A stretch of DNA of 64,000 nt from Bradyrhizobium tropiciagri (GTDB lineage Bacteria > Pseudomonadota > Alphaproteobacteria > Rhizobiales > Xanthobacteraceae): contig NZ_JAFCKF010000004.1 in NCBI RefSeq assembly GCF_018130545.1, positions 804,357 through 868,356 of the forward strand, written 5' to 3'. Below, in pieces: positions 52,091 to 60,627 of the stretch. Under the pieces are notes generated by a model, which saw only the letters and a list, made by a program, of their open reading frames with translations, made no database searches and was not told the origin of the DNA. A program made the translations under genes and the position numbers. Each line of letters opens with the position of its first letter. Within the stretch, counting starts at the first letter, position 1.

Positions 52091-53113
52091 ATGAAGATGC
52101 TCCTGGATATTGGTCTTCGCGGTGGGGCCCTCGCTTTACTGGTGCTTCTCGCGCTCGACGCCCTGTTACGGTTGCGGAACAGTCGGCTCGGCCGCATAAC
52201 CCTTCTTCTCAATTTGTGCGGAATTGCCTTTCTCATCGAGACGGCTCCGCAATTTCACGACAGCCAAGCAGTGTGGATCCTCTTCCTGCGGGTGGTGAGC
52301 AATATGGCCGCCGCCGTCTTTGTTCTCTGGAGCGAAGAGGTGTTCGATGACACGGCCAGGCCGCCATTGCTTGGTGGGGCAGCGCTGGGTTTGATGGCCT
52401 TGCTTGCCATTTGGGCCGTGGTCGCCGACTCGTCATGGGCCTGGCTTGCGACCCATGTCTCGGCTCTGATGCTTGTGGTGATCGCGATCGGTCGCGTTCT
52501 GCTGGGCCGAGCCAACGACCTGATCGAAATGCGCCGTCGGGATCGGGTTGTGCTCGCATGGGGCTTGGGCTTCGCGATCGTCGGCTGCACGCTGATTGGG
52601 GCAAGCAATGTCGGGATGACGCCTGCGCTTCCCGGTGTGCTGGGCATCGTCCTTGCTGCCGCCTTGCTCCGCTTGCATCGGGCAAGCCCGATCTCCGCGG
52701 TCGCCGCCGCGCCACCGGCATTGGAGCCGGTCCCATCAACATCAGCGATGACGGAGCCGGAAGCCGCGCTGTATCAGCGTTTGCTGACGACCATGGAAGT
52801 GGAGCGGGCCTACCGCGACGGCAGCATGACCATTGCGAGCCTGGCCAAACGACTGGCCACGCCGGAATACCGATTGCGTCAGCTCATCAATCAGCGGCTT
52901 GGGTACGGCAACTTCGCCCGCTTCATCAACTCCTTCCGGCTGGCGGAGGCGCGCGCGGCCCTGGCCGATCCCGGTCAGGTGCGTGTCCCGATCCTGACGA
53001 TTGCGATGGATGCCGGCTTCGAGTCGATCGGCCCGTTCAATCGAGCGTTCAAGGTGCAGACCGGAGAGACGCCCAGCGAATTCCGCAAACGAACCCTGGC
53101 GGAGCTGGTCTGA
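52091..53113 (+). CDS. AraC family regulator with an N-terminal membrane domain
   Basis: About 340 residues. The first 210 residues hold about six or seven hydrophobic segments (for example GGALALLVLLALDALLRL, LLNLCGIAFLIE, GLMALLAIWAVVAD), and the C-terminus is an AraC DNA-binding domain: helix-turn-helix 1 in MTIASLAKRLATPEYRLRQL, helix-turn-helix 2 in ILTIAMDAGFESIGPFNRAF, then ETPSEFRKR. It should sense something in the membrane and act locally on DNA. The start at 52091 was chosen over an upstream TTG. The acyltransferase gene follows in the same direction. Confidence 0.88.
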   Translation: MKMLLDIGLRGGALALLVLLALDALLRLRNSRLGRITLLLNLCGIAFLIETAPQFHDSQAVWILFLRVVSNMAAAVFVLWSEEVFDDTARPPLLGGAALGLMALLAIWAVVADSSWAWLATHVSALMLVVIAIGRVLLGRANDLIEMRRRDRVVLAWGLGFAIVGCTLIGASNVGMTPALPGVLGIVLAAALLRLHRASPISAVAAAPPALEPVPSTSAMTEPEAALYQRLLTTMEVERAYRDGSMTIASLAKRLATPEYRLRQLINQRLGYGNFARFINSFRLAEARAALADPGQVRVPILTIAMDAGFESIGPFNRAFKVQTGETPSEFRKRTLAELV

Positions 53114-53229
53114 CGCGCCGATTGTCGGAAACGGCCAGGTTTTGTGGGTTTCGGCGATCCTGAGCGCGACTTTCGGCGCGACCGGCCCGGCCTTGGCCAT
53201 CATGTTCGCATCCAGCCCAGGAGATGCCC

Positions 53230-54384
53230 ATGATGCAACCCGCTTCACCGACGACCCACCGGCTGCTTTATATCGACAATCTGCGTTGGTCGGCGATCAG
53301 CATGGTTGTGGTCATGCACGCCGCCGTCACCTACTCGCCGTTTGGGAGCTGGTACTACCGCGAGCATCCGCCGCTGGGCCTGGGTACCGAGGTGGCCTTT
53401 GCGGCCTACCAGACGTTTCAACACGCAGTCTCCATGGGGCTGCTGTTCGGCATCGCTGGATACTTCGCCGCCGGTATGGTCGCCCGCCGCGGCGTCGTCG
53501 GCTTCATGCAGGAACGGCTGTACCGTCTCGGTATGCCGCTCCTCCTGTACATCGGGCTGATTGGGCCGCTGACCGAGTATTACGTAGCGGGATCATGGTG
53601 GTCGCAGCCGCGCCGGAGTTTCACAGAGGACTGGCTGCACCACCTCTCCAACGGCCAACTTCTCGACGGCTCCGGCCCGCTCTGGTTCTGCCTGGTGCTG
53701 TTGCTGTTTTCCGGCTGCTTTGCCCTGCTGTGCAGATTCCGACCGATCGGCCAGCCCTCCGTCCGGTCGGTACCGAGCCTCGTCTCTATGCTTGGCTTTA
53801 TCCTGGTGATGAGCGCCGTGACGTTCGCCGTCGGGCTGCTGGCACCTGAAGGCCGCACCATCCTCAACGTCGCCATTCACGACGCGCCGCAGTATCCCTT
53901 CATGTTCGCCGCTGGGGTCGCGGCGTGGCGTGGCGATTGGCTGCGACAGATTTCGAGCGGCGCGGGACGGCGCTGGCTGGTCTGCGGGCTGGTGGGGAGC
54001 ATCGCGCTGTGGGCAGCGATCGTCGTCTTCGGGGGAGCCCTCGAGGGTCGGCTGGCCGACTACGGCGGCGGTTGGCATTGGCAGGCGGCAGGCATGGACT
54101 TTTGGCGGTCGGCAACGTGCGTCTCGCTCAGCCTGGGGTTGGTGGTGCTGTATCGTGACCGGTTCGACTGGCAGGGTCCGGTGACGAAATTCCTCAGCCG
54201 GAATGCCTTCGGCGTTTACGTACTGCACGCGCCTGTGCTCATCGCGGTGACCCGCGCGATGCACGATTGGACCGTTGCCCCGCAATGGAAATTCCTGCTG
54301 GCAAGCCTCCTCGGCGTGGTCGCCAGCTTTCTGGTCGTCGGATTGCTGGCTCGGCGCGTTCCGGGGCTGCGCGCAGTGCTGTAA
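53230..54384 (+). CDS. Membrane acyltransferase (Acyltransferase 3 family)
   Basis: About 384 residues with about ten membrane segments. It opens with RLLYIDNLRWSAISMVVVMH and has AVTYSPFGSW near residue 35, with the family's conserved N-terminal His. It probably acylates a sugar or lipid at the membrane. Three in-frame ATG codons lie close together (53224, 53230, 53233); AGGAG ends at 53223, which makes the second or third the likely start. It lies 116 bases downstream of the AraC-type regulator, which may control it. Confidence 0.85.
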   Translation: MMQPASPTTHRLLYIDNLRWSAISMVVVMHAAVTYSPFGSWYYREHPPLGLGTEVAFAAYQTFQHAVSMGLLFGIAGYFAAGMVARRGVVGFMQERLYRLGMPLLLYIGLIGPLTEYYVAGSWWSQPRRSFTEDWLHHLSNGQLLDGSGPLWFCLVLLLFSGCFALLCRFRPIGQPSVRSVPSLVSMLGFILVMSAVTFAVGLLAPEGRTILNVAIHDAPQYPFMFAAGVAAWRGDWLRQISSGAGRRWLVCGLVGSIALWAAIVVFGGALEGRLADYGGGWHWQAAGMDFWRSATCVSLSLGLVVLYRDRFDWQGPVTKFLSRNAFGVYVLHAPVLIAVTRAMHDWTVAPQWKFLLASLLGVVASFLVVGLLARRVPGLRAVL

Positions 54385-54641
54385 AGGTAGCAGCGCCCAT
54401 GGGAATGCCATATGCCGCCAGGGGCAACGTGCGTCTGCATGATTTCGGAATATTGGAAATGTATCCATGAGTTGCCCGACGTGTCAAGTCGAGCGCAGGC
54501 GACAGCCGGCTACTTTGCATGGGGTTGTTTTCGATATTTTGGCAGCGCGCCTTCCCCGCGAGCGGGAGGGCGCGCATCGTCTCCCGCGAATGCTACCCAG
54601 CCTGATCACGCGTCCGGGCAAAGGCCGGAACGCGGCGGGAC

Positions 54642-55223
54642 TTACCTGAACAGATGCAACGCTGCGTATTGCAGCAGCATGATGGTCTTGGCGTCGACGA
54701 TGCGGCCGTCGCTGATCATGGCGAGCGCGTCGTCGAGCGCAAGCTCGAGCACCTCGATGTCCTCGCCCTCGTCGGCGAGCCCGCCGCCGTCGCCGATGCG
54801 CATCGCAGCGTCGTATTCGGCGACGAAGAAATGCAGCTTTTCGGTCACCGCGCCCGGCGTCATGAAGGCTTCGAACACCTTGCGCACGCGATCGAGCCGG
54901 TAGCTGATCTCTTCTTCCGCCTCGGCACGAATGCGATCTTCCGGCGCGGCATCGTCGAGCATGCCGGCGGCGGCCTCGATCAGGAGATCATCATAGCCGT
55001 TGGCGAAAGCGGGGTAGCGGAACTGGCGCACCAGCACCACCGTGCGGGCCTTCAGATTGTAAGGCAGCAGCACCGCGCCGTTGCCGCGGTCGTAGACCTC
55101 GCGCACCTGAGTCTGCCATTCGCCATTGCTGCGGCGGTAGTCGAAGGTCGCGCTCTTCAGCTCGTAGCGGCGCTTCGACAGCAGCTCGACGTCCTTGACG
55201 CGGACGCGGTCGGCGATGCTCAT
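54642..55223 (-). CDS. Nudix hydrolase, NudK/ADP-ribose pyrophosphatase type
   Basis: A 193-residue protein. The Nudix region is EAAAGMLDDAAPEDRIRAEA followed by EEEISYRL; compared with the consensus GX5EX7REUXEE, the first Glu is Ala and the Arg position is Ala, while the EE pair is kept. Similar relaxed boxes occur in NudK-type enzymes. It should cleave a nucleoside diphosphate linked to a sugar or ribose; activity needs proof because of the altered box. The ATG is at 55223. It is co-directional with the genes upstream. Confidence 0.88.
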   Translation of the reverse strand: MSIADRVRVKDVELLSKRRYELKSATFDYRRSNGEWQTQVREVYDRGNGAVLLPYNLKARTVVLVRQFRYPAFANGYDDLLIEAAAGMLDDAAPEDRIRAEAEEEISYRLDRVRKVFEAFMTPGAVTEKLHFFVAEYDAAMRIGDGGGLADEGEDIEVLELALDDALAMISDGRIVDAKTIMLLQYAALHLFR

Positions 55224-55242
55224 GGATGGATCCTCAACGCGC

Positions 55243-55701
55243 TCACGGCGTGGCTTCGCGGCCGTCGAGCCATTTGGCCAGCATCACCGAGGTCGATTCC
55301 TCATAGCCGAGCGTTTGGTAGAACGCGCTCGCCTTGGCGTTCTCCCGCCGCACCAGCAGTTGCAGCTTCGGCACGCCGGCCGCGCGCAGCCAATCCTCGA
55401 CCGCTTCCATCATCGTCCGGCCGAAGCCCTTGCCCTGGCGGCCGGGGTCGACCGCAACGTAGTACACCCAGCCACGATGGCCGTCATGGCCGACCATCGC
55501 CGTCGCGACGATCGTGCCGGCGTCGCGGCCGACCAGCAGGGCCGAACTCGGTCCGCGCCGCGCCAGCGCGATGTCGGAAGCGGGATCGTTCCACGGCCGC
55601 GTCAGGCCGCAGGCCTGCCACAGCGCGACGACGTCGGCGATGTCGGCGTCGGTGATGGGTGCAATCGCGAGGGAGGAGGACATTGTCGCCTGCACGCTCA
55701 C
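55243..55701 (-). CDS. GNAT acetyltransferase (YpeA-like)
   Basis: A protein of 146-152 residues. IAPITDADIADVVALWQACG at the start, then VGHDGHRGWVYYVAVDPGRQ and GKGFGRTMMEAVEDWL (acetyl-CoA loop), and ENAKASAFYQTLGYEE at the end, typical of YpeA. Substrate unknown. The GTG at 55701 overlaps the stop codon of the upstream FAD oxidase gene (GTGA), implying translational coupling; an ATG at 55683 is an alternative start. Confidence 0.9.
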   Translation of the reverse strand: MSVQATMSSSLAIAPITDADIADVVALWQACGLTRPWNDPASDIALARRGPSSALLVGRDAGTIVATAMVGHDGHRGWVYYVAVDPGRQGKGFGRTMMEAVEDWLRAAGVPKLQLLVRRENAKASAFYQTLGYEESTSVMLAKWLDGREATP

Positions 55702-57125
55702 AGCACCTTGCCCGGGTTCATGATGCCGAGCGGATCGAGCATTGCCTTGAGCTGCCGCATCAGCTCGATCGCGACCTTGTCCTTGACGTCGGGCAACTCG
55801 TCGCGCTTGAGCACGCCGATGCCGTGCTCGGCTGAGATCGAGCCGCCCATCCGCAGCACGATCTCGAACACGATGGCGTTGACGTCGTGCCAGCGCGCCA
55901 GGAAGTCGGCCGCATTGGCGCCGACCGGCTGGCTGACATTGTAGTGGATGTTGCCGTCGCCGAGATGGCCGAACGGCACCGGCCGCGCGCCCGGGATCAG
56001 CTTCACGACGGCCGCATTGGCTTCCTCGATGAAGGCGGGCACCGCCGCGACCGGCACCGAGATGTCGTGCTTGATCGAGCCGCCCTCCGGCTTCTGCGCC
56101 GCCGACATCTCGTCGCGCAGTTTCCAGAACGCCTGGCGCTGGCTCAGATTGGCGGCGATCACGGCGTCATCGACGATGCCGTCCTCCATGCCCTGGGCGA
56201 GGATTGCCTCCAGCGTGTCGCGCGCATCGTCGCGCGACGACGACAATTCCATCAGCACGTACCAGGGATGCTTGCTGGTCAAGGGATCGCGGATATCGAT
56301 GCCGTGGCGGATCGAGAAATCGACGGCGATGTCGGCGAGTAGCTCGAAGCTCGTCAGCGCACCTGCTGCCTGATTGCGCGAGATCGACAGCAGTTTGAGC
56401 GCAGCTGCCGGCGAGGTCAGGCCGACATAGGCGGTCTCCACCGCGCGCGGCCGCGGAAACAGCCTCAAGGTTGCCGCGGTGATGATGCCGAGCGTGCCCT
56501 CGGCGCCGATGAACAGGTTGCGCAAATCGTAACCCGTGTTGTCCTTCTTCAGCTTCGACAGCGCGTTCAGTACGCGGCCGTCGGCCAGCACGACCTCGAC
56601 CCCGAGCGCCATTTCGCGCGCCACGCCATAGGCCAGCGCGCCGGTGCCGCCGGCATTGGTCGAGAGGTTGCCGCCGATGGTGCAACTGCCTTCGGCGCCG
56701 AGCGACAGCGGAAACAGCCGGTCGACGTCGGCCGCCTTCTGCTGCGCGATTTGCAGCACCACGCCGGCCTCGCAGGTCATGGTGTTGGATTCGACGTCGA
56801 TGTCGCGGATCTTGTCGAGGCGGCGCAGCGACACCACGACCTCGCCATTGTGCGGCGTCTGTCCGCCGACCAGGCCGGTATTGCCGCCCTGCGGGACCAG
56901 CGCGATCTTGTGCTCGCTCGCAAGCTTGCAGATCGCCGCGACTTCGGCGGTCGAGCCCGGGCGCAGCACCAGCGGCGAGCGGCCGTGGAACAGGTCGCGC
57001 TCCTCGGTGACGTAGGGCTCAATGTCAGCGGCATCGGTCACCGCATATTTCTCGCCGACGATGGCACGGAATTTTGCAAGCAATTCGGGCGGAAGCGGCG
57101 GCACCGCGGATTGGACGATGTTCAT
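55698..57125 (-). CDS. FAD-linked oxidase, D-2-hydroxyglutarate/lactate dehydrogenase family
   Basis: A 475-residue flavoenzyme. The FAD-binding PCMH domain (about 40-215) has VPQGGNTGLVGGQTPH and NAGGTGALAYGVAREM; the C-terminal domain has PFGHLGDGNIHYNV and SAEHGIGVLKRDEL, with the metal-binding His residues of D-2-hydroxyacid oxidases. It should oxidise a D-2-hydroxyacid, with electrons passing to a carrier such as ETF, whose quinone oxidoreductase is encoded at 12053. The ATG at 57125 was chosen because it gives the usual length; a GTG 18 bases upstream is possible. Confidence 0.92.
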   Translation of the reverse strand: MNIVQSAVPPLPPELLAKFRAIVGEKYAVTDAADIEPYVTEERDLFHGRSPLVLRPGSTAEVAAICKLASEHKIALVPQGGNTGLVGGQTPHNGEVVVSLRRLDKIRDIDVESNTMTCEAGVVLQIAQQKAADVDRLFPLSLGAEGSCTIGGNLSTNAGGTGALAYGVAREMALGVEVVLADGRVLNALSKLKKDNTGYDLRNLFIGAEGTLGIITAATLRLFPRPRAVETAYVGLTSPAAALKLLSISRNQAAGALTSFELLADIAVDFSIRHGIDIRDPLTSKHPWYVLMELSSSRDDARDTLEAILAQGMEDGIVDDAVIAANLSQRQAFWKLRDEMSAAQKPEGGSIKHDISVPVAAVPAFIEEANAAVVKLIPGARPVPFGHLGDGNIHYNVSQPVGANAADFLARWHDVNAIVFEIVLRMGGSISAEHGIGVLKRDELPDVKDKVAIELMRQLKAMLDPLGIMNPGKVL

Positions 57126-57155
57126 TTTTTCTTGGTCTTTCACGTGGGTCGGGAT

Positions 57156-58160
57156 TTACCGCCCAACCGCTGCGCGGCGCAGCCGGTCATTGATGGCCTC
57201 GCCCAGCCCGTCCTCGGGAATGGGCGTCACTGCAATAGCATCCGCGTGTCTCTTGTCGAGCGTGCGAAGGTAGCCGAACAGATTTGCGGCGGCCTCGGCG
57301 AGATCGCCGCGCTCGGACAGGTTCATCTCCACCGAGGCGCATTCGCGCCGCGCGACCTTGGCCGGCCCGAACGACAGCAAGGCTTCGCCGACATGGACGT
57401 CGCCGGCATTGAGCCGAACCGGGGTCCGCGGCGCGTAATGCGAGGCGAGCATGCCGGGGGCGACCGGCTGGGCGTCGCTCTCGGCGCCCTGCGGCGGCGA
57501 CTGCAAGGGATGGCCGAGCACGCGCTCGATCTCGGCACGCGTCAGCCCGCCCGGCCGCAGCAACACCGGATCGGAGAAGCAGCCGACAATGGTGGATTCG
57601 ACGCCGACCTCGACCGGGCCGCCGTCGACGATCAGATCGATCCGGCCGTCGAGATCGCCGTTCACATGCTCGGCGGTGGTGGGCGAGACATGGCCCGAGA
57701 GATTGGCCGACGGCGCTACCACGGCACCGCCAAAGGCCTTGATGATGTCGCGCGCCACCTTGTGGGCCGGGATGCGTATCGCGACCGTATCGAGCCCGGC
57801 GGTCGCGAGTTCCGCGACCGGGCAGGACAGCGCCTTCGGCAGCACCAGGGTCAGCGGACCCGGCCAGAACGCTTCCGCCAATCGCAGGGCCTGGCCGTCG
57901 AACAGGGCGATCCGGCGCGCGGCGCCAAGGTCGGCGACATGGGCAATCAGCGGATTGAAGGCTGGCCGGCCCTTGGCCTCGTAGAGCCGGGCGATCGCGG
58001 ACGCGTTGCCGGCGTCGGCGCCGAGGCCATAAACCGTCTCGGTCGGAAACGCCACCAGGCCGCCCTCGGCCAGGACTCCGGCGGCGGTGGCCGTGGCGGC
58101 GGCGCCGGCGGGCAGAACGTGCGTTTTCAGGCCTGTATCCACTGTGACTAGATTCCTCAA
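57156..58160 (-). CDS. L-threonylcarbamoyladenylate synthase (Sua5 type)
   Basis: About 330 residues. The YrdC domain (about 20-210) has LVAFPTETVYGLGADAGNAS and KGRPAFNPLIAHV (the KxR nucleotide site), followed by GPLTLVL. The C-terminal Sua5 domain starts near residue 240 (LASHYAPRTPVRL, the family linker). It makes threonylcarbamoyl-AMP for the universal t6A tRNA modification at ANN codons. The frame opens with TTG at 58160; a GTG at 58142 is an equally possible start. It is divergent from tRNA-Pro. Confidence 0.93.
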   Translation of the reverse strand: MRNLVTVDTGLKTHVLPAGAAATATAAGVLAEGGLVAFPTETVYGLGADAGNASAIARLYEAKGRPAFNPLIAHVADLGAARRIALFDGQALRLAEAFWPGPLTLVLPKALSCPVAELATAGLDTVAIRIPAHKVARDIIKAFGGAVVAPSANLSGHVSPTTAEHVNGDLDGRIDLIVDGGPVEVGVESTIVGCFSDPVLLRPGGLTRAEIERVLGHPLQSPPQGAESDAQPVAPGMLASHYAPRTPVRLNAGDVHVGEALLSFGPAKVARRECASVEMNLSERGDLAEAAANLFGYLRTLDKRHADAIAVTPIPEDGLGEAINDRLRRAAVGR

Positions 58161-58221
58161 TTGGGTGCCTTGTGGTCCCTTGCGGTCCCCGAAACCCGAC
58201 GCTATAAGCCCGGCTCTTAGT

Positions 58222-58298
58222 CGGAGTGTGGCTCAGCCCGGTAGAGCACTGCGTTCGGGACGCAGGGGTCGCAGGTTCGAATCCTGCCACTCCGACCA
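58222..58298 (+). tRNA. trnP: tRNA-Pro (anticodon CGG)
   Basis: A 77-base gene including CCA. The acceptor arms CGGAGTG and CACTCCG pair; the anticodon arm is CTGCG-TTCGGGA-CGCAG, giving anticodon CGG with U33 and G37; the T arm is GCAGG-TTCGAAT-CCTGC. It is the insertion site of an integrative element: the integrase gene starting at 59513 reads into it antisense. The 3' half remains intact, as expected for a left attachment site. Confidence 0.95.
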
Positions 58299-59513
58299 GA
58301 TTTCCTTAGGTTTTTTCTTCTCATCGGTGACTGTTCCCGAGTCAACCACCGATTTGACCACCGAAACATACCGCGTTTTCTGGCCAATGGCTGCCGCCGC
58401 CCCGTGCAAATGATCGGGATGGTGATGGCCATAGGTATCCTGCAGGACCTCCGGCGACATGCCGAGGAACCCGGCCGCCTCCCAAATCGGCACGCCGCGC
58501 TGCATCAGCCAGGTCGCCGCCGTGTGGCGCAAGGTATGCGGTGTCACTTTCCCGGACAGCTTGGCCAGATCCACGGCAGATTTGAAGCCCTTCTTCACGG
58601 AAGCCACCGGCTTGCCATTGAACTCGACGAAGCAGGTGTTGATCAGCTTCCGGTCTTTCCAACGACGCATGTGAGCCAGGAGCCGGGGCGGTAGCGGAGC
58701 TGGCGTCTGACGCTTCTTGGTGGCTCGCTTCCCGATCGGCCTGCGGTAAAAGATACCACGCTCGAGATCGACGTACGAGTGTCCAAGCTCGGGGTATGGT
58801 GATGCCGCCGCGATCGCTCCCGCCCTGGTGCCAGTGTAGAGGCCGATCAGGATAAATCTGGCCACGTGTCGCAGCGGTCGGCGGTCTGTCCGCACGGGAG
58901 CGCCCTTTGAGCTACCGGCGTGGACAGTCTGCTTTTCGCGATAGCGCCAACACTGCCAAACCAGGGCTGCCGCCTCAGTGCGTGTCAGCCACCGATCGCG
59001 CGCCTCGCCTTTCGACGGGAGCGATACGCGAACCGTGCCCCGGTGAAAGCCCTCTTTTGCATGATGGTTGATTGCGGCGCGGAAAGTCTCGAGGTCACGG
59101 CGCGCACCGCCCCGGCTGCCGCGGTGTTTAACGTAACCGGCACAGGTTTTCGCGTTGACTGCCGACAGCTTCTTGCCACCCCAGAAATCGTTGAGCCGGT
59201 CGATCCTCGCTTCAATTTCAAACTGATCACCGGGCTCGCCGATATCGGTCAGATAGATCGACAGCACGTCGGCGCAATCGATGTCGTCAATATCTCGTCG
59301 ACTGCGCTCCGGTTGATATTTTTGTGCGATGTAGTTTGCTAACGCTTGCTCTGCTTTCTGCGGAGGCTTTGTTTCAGACGCGCTCGCAATGCATCCTGTG
59401 GCGATATGCCGGTCGCCGTCTTTGATAATCCAAACAGACTGGGCGACGAGGTCGCCTCCGCGATACCGTGCTTTGCGTCTGTAGAGCCGGGCTCCTTTGC
59501 TTGGACGCGGCAT
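58233..59513 (-). CDS. Tyrosine recombinase (integrase) of a tRNA-inserted element
   Basis: A 426-residue integrase with an N-terminal Arg/Lys-rich arm (MPRPSKGARLYRRKARYRGG), a core-binding domain (about 75-170), and a catalytic domain. Catalytic residues: Arg in LYTGTRAGAIAAA, the HTLRHTAATW box, a later His in YGHHHPDH, and the Tyr in LQDTYGHH. The last 21 codons and the stop are the antisense of tRNA-Pro (residues SEWQDSNLRPLRPERSALPG), so the C-terminus of the protein is supplied by the host side of the attachment site. Start: ATG at 59513. Confidence 0.9.
   Translation of the reverse strand: MPRPSKGARLYRRKARYRGGDLVAQSVWIIKDGDRHIATGCIASASETKPPQKAEQALANYIAQKYQPERSRRDIDDIDCADVLSIYLTDIGEPGDQFEIEARIDRLNDFWGGKKLSAVNAKTCAGYVKHRGSRGGARRDLETFRAAINHHAKEGFHRGTVRVSLPSKGEARDRWLTRTEAAALVWQCWRYREKQTVHAGSSKGAPVRTDRRPLRHVARFILIGLYTGTRAGAIAAASPYPELGHSYVDLERGIFYRRPIGKRATKKRQTPAPLPPRLLAHMRRWKDRKLINTCFVEFNGKPVASVKKGFKSAVDLAKLSGKVTPHTLRHTAATWLMQRGVPIWEAAGFLGMSPEVLQDTYGHHHPDHLHGAAAAIGQKTRYVSVVKSVVDSGTVTDEKKKPKEIWSEWQDSNLRPLRPERSALPG
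58270..58298. other. Putative attachment site core at the tRNA-Pro 3' end
   Basis: The T arm and acceptor end of the tRNA, next to the integrase gene, is the standard crossover region of tRNA-targeting tyrosine integrases. The exact limits are inferred, because no second copy was found downstream in this window. Confidence 0.5.
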
Positions 59514-59713
59514 AATTCCCTCATTCGCTCTATATGAAAGAGTGTCGTGTAGTCCTTGCCGGCAACACGTTCGATGACGAGTCTGCCGCGAGCGTTTTCT
59601 CTGCGCAACCCGGAAGCGGTCATTGACCCATCGGGAAATGCCACGGCCGCTGCCACAGAAAGCCGAAGTGGATCGTGCAGACCAACGGCTTCGCGGTGCT
59701 TTGTGTCGATCAT
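59339..59713 (-). CDS. Excisionase-like (directionality factor) protein
   Basis: A 124-residue protein. Residues about 13-70 (LHDPLRLSVAAAVAFPDGSM, then TASGLRRENARGRLVIERVA and GKDYTTLFHIERMRELC) match the winged-helix excisionase-like proteins found upstream of integrases of this type in rhizobia. It probably sets the direction of recombination. The C-terminal half is Ser/Gly/Ala-rich with a basic end. It overlaps the integrase start by 175 bases in a different frame. I rate the function likely but unproven. Confidence 0.75.
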   Translation of the reverse strand: MIDTKHREAVGLHDPLRLSVAAAVAFPDGSMTASGLRRENARGRLVIERVAGKDYTTLFHIERMRELCRVQAKEPGSTDAKHGIAEATSSPSLFGLSKTATGISPQDALRARLKQSLRRKQSKR

Positions 59714-60627
59714 GTCAGTGACATCGCAAATTGCGAACGCACTAACGGTGATCGGGCCTCAAGCGAGTGACATTCTTGTTTCTCTAATCGTCCAGAGCGT
59801 GTGTTTGTCTCAGGGCCGGCGGGAGCCGGACATGTGTTTCTGCATTGATCAAAGATGCGGTCCTGATCAGCGTTGCCGTTTCTGATCAGCCGCCCCGCGG
59901 TGCTGGACGTCTCGGGATTGTCGGAGCCCATCGGCACATACAATCAACCCGCGGACGGCAACTCAATTGCGACGAGCCGCAGTTAGGGCCGACATGAGCG
60001 GGCAGGGAGAATGCCTGGGACGGAAGCGCCAGCGTTATCCTAGGTACGGATATTGATCAATTTTGCGAAAGGGCCTCATTTCACGTTGTTCGTATCGGCT
60101 GAATTCTTGACTGGCCAATCATTGCTGCCGTCATCGGTGCGGGCGAAGCAGGCTCGACGAAGTTGGTCCGCTGACCTGGCTACCGCAGCAGTTCAAAAGC
60201 CGGCCGATAGGTCTATCCCGTTCAATAATATGCGGCAGTTACTGGACATTGCTTGCTCGATTCTATCGGGTCGGATGTTTTGCCGGTACTGGTAGATTTG
60301 ACAGGTGGAGCATTAGCCTGACGAGCCCGCGGGTGCGCTTCGGTTCGGGATCTCGATGCGCTCGATGTCTGCCTTGCCTCTGCTCCAGGGACAATTTCCC
60401 TGCTCGTGGCGGCACGACCTATGGCAACCGTCCCGCCGCCCGAAACCCTCGCAGGCGTCTTTTTTCCCGCCGGCAAGCCGGCTCCTCGCGGTCGCTTCGC
60501 TGCAAAAAAAGGCGCGAGCTCGGGTGCGCCGCTGACGCTTCGCCCCAGGGGTTCGGCGGCGTTCCGGCCGCCATGACGGTCTCGCCATCGCAGGGGATCG
60601 GCCCTGCGGCAGCGAAGGAGACAGACC
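59714..60627. other. Non-coding stretch inside the tRNA-Pro element
   Basis: 914 bases without a convincing gene. A plus-strand frame at 60053-60295 (80 codons) has no recognisable content. The first 600 bases are less GC-rich than the window; the last 300, from about 60330, are GC-rich, and contain CCCGCCGGCAAGCCGGC and other short palindromes leading into the DUF736 gene. It looks like decayed element DNA plus a long DUF736 leader. Confidence 0.6.

Noticed and set aside
60053-60295. An 80-codon plus-strand gene inside the element
   Set aside because: No ribosome binding site or recognisable content was seen; treated as non-coding.
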